The notes under the pieces are model-generated. The model saw nothing but the letters and a program-made list of their open reading frames with translations, searched no databases and had not been told where the DNA came from. From positions 1-5,364 of the forward strand of contig CAKRAT010000088.1 in assembly GCA_934295165.1 (NCBI GenBank): a stretch of 5,364 bases of DNA. The letters run 5' to 3'. Shown one piece after another: positions 4,649-5,364 of this stretch. This DNA comes from an uncultured Dorea sp. GTDB taxonomy: Bacteria; Bacillota; Clostridia; Lachnospirales; Lachnospiraceae. Positions within the stretch are counted from its first letter, which is position 1. Each line of letters opens with the position of its first letter. A program made the position numbers and the translations under genes.

Positions 4649-5364
4649 ATGCAAGAGAACCTTGAAGAATTAAAAAAGGAAAAGAAAAAAAGGATTCGCC
4701 AGATAATCGTTTTTGTTATTGCAGCAATTATTGTGATAATTGCACTCTGTATTGCCTGGTTTGTTAGTAACAATCAGGTGAATGGAATACTAGGAAGCAC
4801 TAGTGCAAAAGAATCTGGAATAGAGATTGGTTCCAAGGGCAGCCAGGGTGTTCACGATGATATTCTAAAGCGGGTAAAGCGTGACCTTACCTATCACCTT
4901 CCTGGTGAAGGAAGTAATAACCAGCATGATACATCCCTGGGAGGAAGTATTAACTGGCTGCTTAATTCGAAGAGCAACATGAACAATTATAGTGATGGAA
5001 AAAGTTTTACGGATACTGGGGCAAAATTTCGAAAAGATTATGCCATGGAGCCGGGGACAAAGGGAAGACTGGATTTCTTTATTAAACCACATGAGGAAGG
5101 AAAGTTATCACTGGAATTTTCATTAGATATTGTTCCATATGTTATGGATGGTGACACTCCACAAGTTGTAGATAAGACATCAACAGTATCACAATTTTTA
5201 AGTGGTCATATCGTGTATTTTCTGGGAGAAACACAGAATGATACAGTAACGTACACCTGGATCAAAGATGGAAGATTTCAGATCACGATACCGAAGGCAG
5301 AGAAGGATAAGGAATACAATTATTCCATCTACTGGGTATGGCCACTGAATCTATCTACGATACT
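4649..5364 (+). CDS. Membrane-anchored extracellular protein with SipW-like signal segment (3' partial)
   Basis: From ATG 4649 there are 238 codons, still open at the window edge. The N-terminus is highly charged (ENLEELKKEKKKRIRQ), followed by a membrane segment at about 19-38 (IIVFVIAAIIVIIALCIAWF) and then VSNNQVNG. The AWFVSNNQV turn resembles the region after the core in SipW-dependent signal peptides, so it may be cleaved by SipW rather than kept as an anchor. The outer part has MEPGTKGRLDFFIKPHEEGK, LEFSLDIVPYVMDG, VSQFLSGHIVYFLGE, TYTWIKDGRFQITIPKAEKD and YSIYWVWPLNLST. It is a beta-rich domain not matched to a named family. The ribosome site is weak (AAAGAG, 5 bases away). The frame is open back to 4595 and reads protein-like (LENDIYSKIL), so TTG 4628 or a lost upstream start is possible. 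Confidence 0.7.
   Translation, partial: MQENLEELKKEKKKRIRQIIVFVIAAIIVIIALCIAWFVSNNQVNGILGSTSAKESGIEIGSKGSQGVHDDILKRVKRDLTYHLPGEGSNNQHDTSLGGSINWLLNSKSNMNNYSDGKSFTDTGAKFRKDYAMEPGTKGRLDFFIKPHEEGKLSLEFSLDIVPYVMDGDTPQVVDKTSTVSQFLSGHIVYFLGETQNDTVTYTWIKDGRFQITIPKAEKDKEYNYSIYWVWPLNLSTI

Noticed and set aside
1..5364. CRISPR array, tRNA or rRNA genes
   Set aside because: No regularly spaced long repeats and no cloverleaf or rRNA-like segments were seen anywhere in the window.

Overview
The window looks like accessory DNA from a low-GC, gut-type Clostridia genome, most likely Lachnospiraceae. This rests on AT-rich composition, AGGAG ribosome sites, a Lachnospiraceae-style Rpn nuclease, SipW-type secreted proteins and apparent IS66 debris. 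The genus assignment is inference; no marker gene is present.

Layout. Bases 1-375 are the C-terminal receiver domain of a hybrid sensor kinase cut by the window edge, closed by a strong terminator at 390-430. Bases 461-562 hold a short headless coding remnant. Bases 598-938 are a TasA/SipW-type secreted protein gene broken by a one-base slip in an A-rich tract just after its start. A 239-base gap (939-1177) holds an orphan Shine-Dalgarno, 11-bp direct repeats around a possible folded RNA, and a candidate promoter. Bases 1178-2089 are an intact Rpn-family nuclease gene with a strong in-frame internal start at 1847, followed by a 9-bp triple repeat and a terminator.

Bases 2242-4006 hold a duplicated module of unrecognised surface genes: a single-pass membrane protein plus a secreted beta-rich protein. 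In the first copy the membrane gene is fused out of frame to a secreted gene that has lost its start. In the second copy the membrane gene is frameshifted and truncated, but the secreted gene (3479-4006) is intact and ends in a terminator. Bases 4007-4648 have no intact gene. They carry two shuffled Rpn fragments and an apparent IS66 TnpB remnant with an internal terminator-like hairpin. From 4649 to the edge runs a membrane-anchored extracellular protein with a SipW-like signal segment.

How it fits together. The genes suggest a cell-surface or matrix (TasA/SipW-like) locus next to a two-component sensor. It has been worn down by small deletions, some with microhomology at the joint, and invaded by Rpn and IS66 sequences. 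Only the Rpn gene, the 3479-4006 gene, and the two edge-cut genes look intact as far as they are visible. The most testable ideas are the gene-within-gene arrangement in Rpn and the repeated membrane/secreted protein pair.
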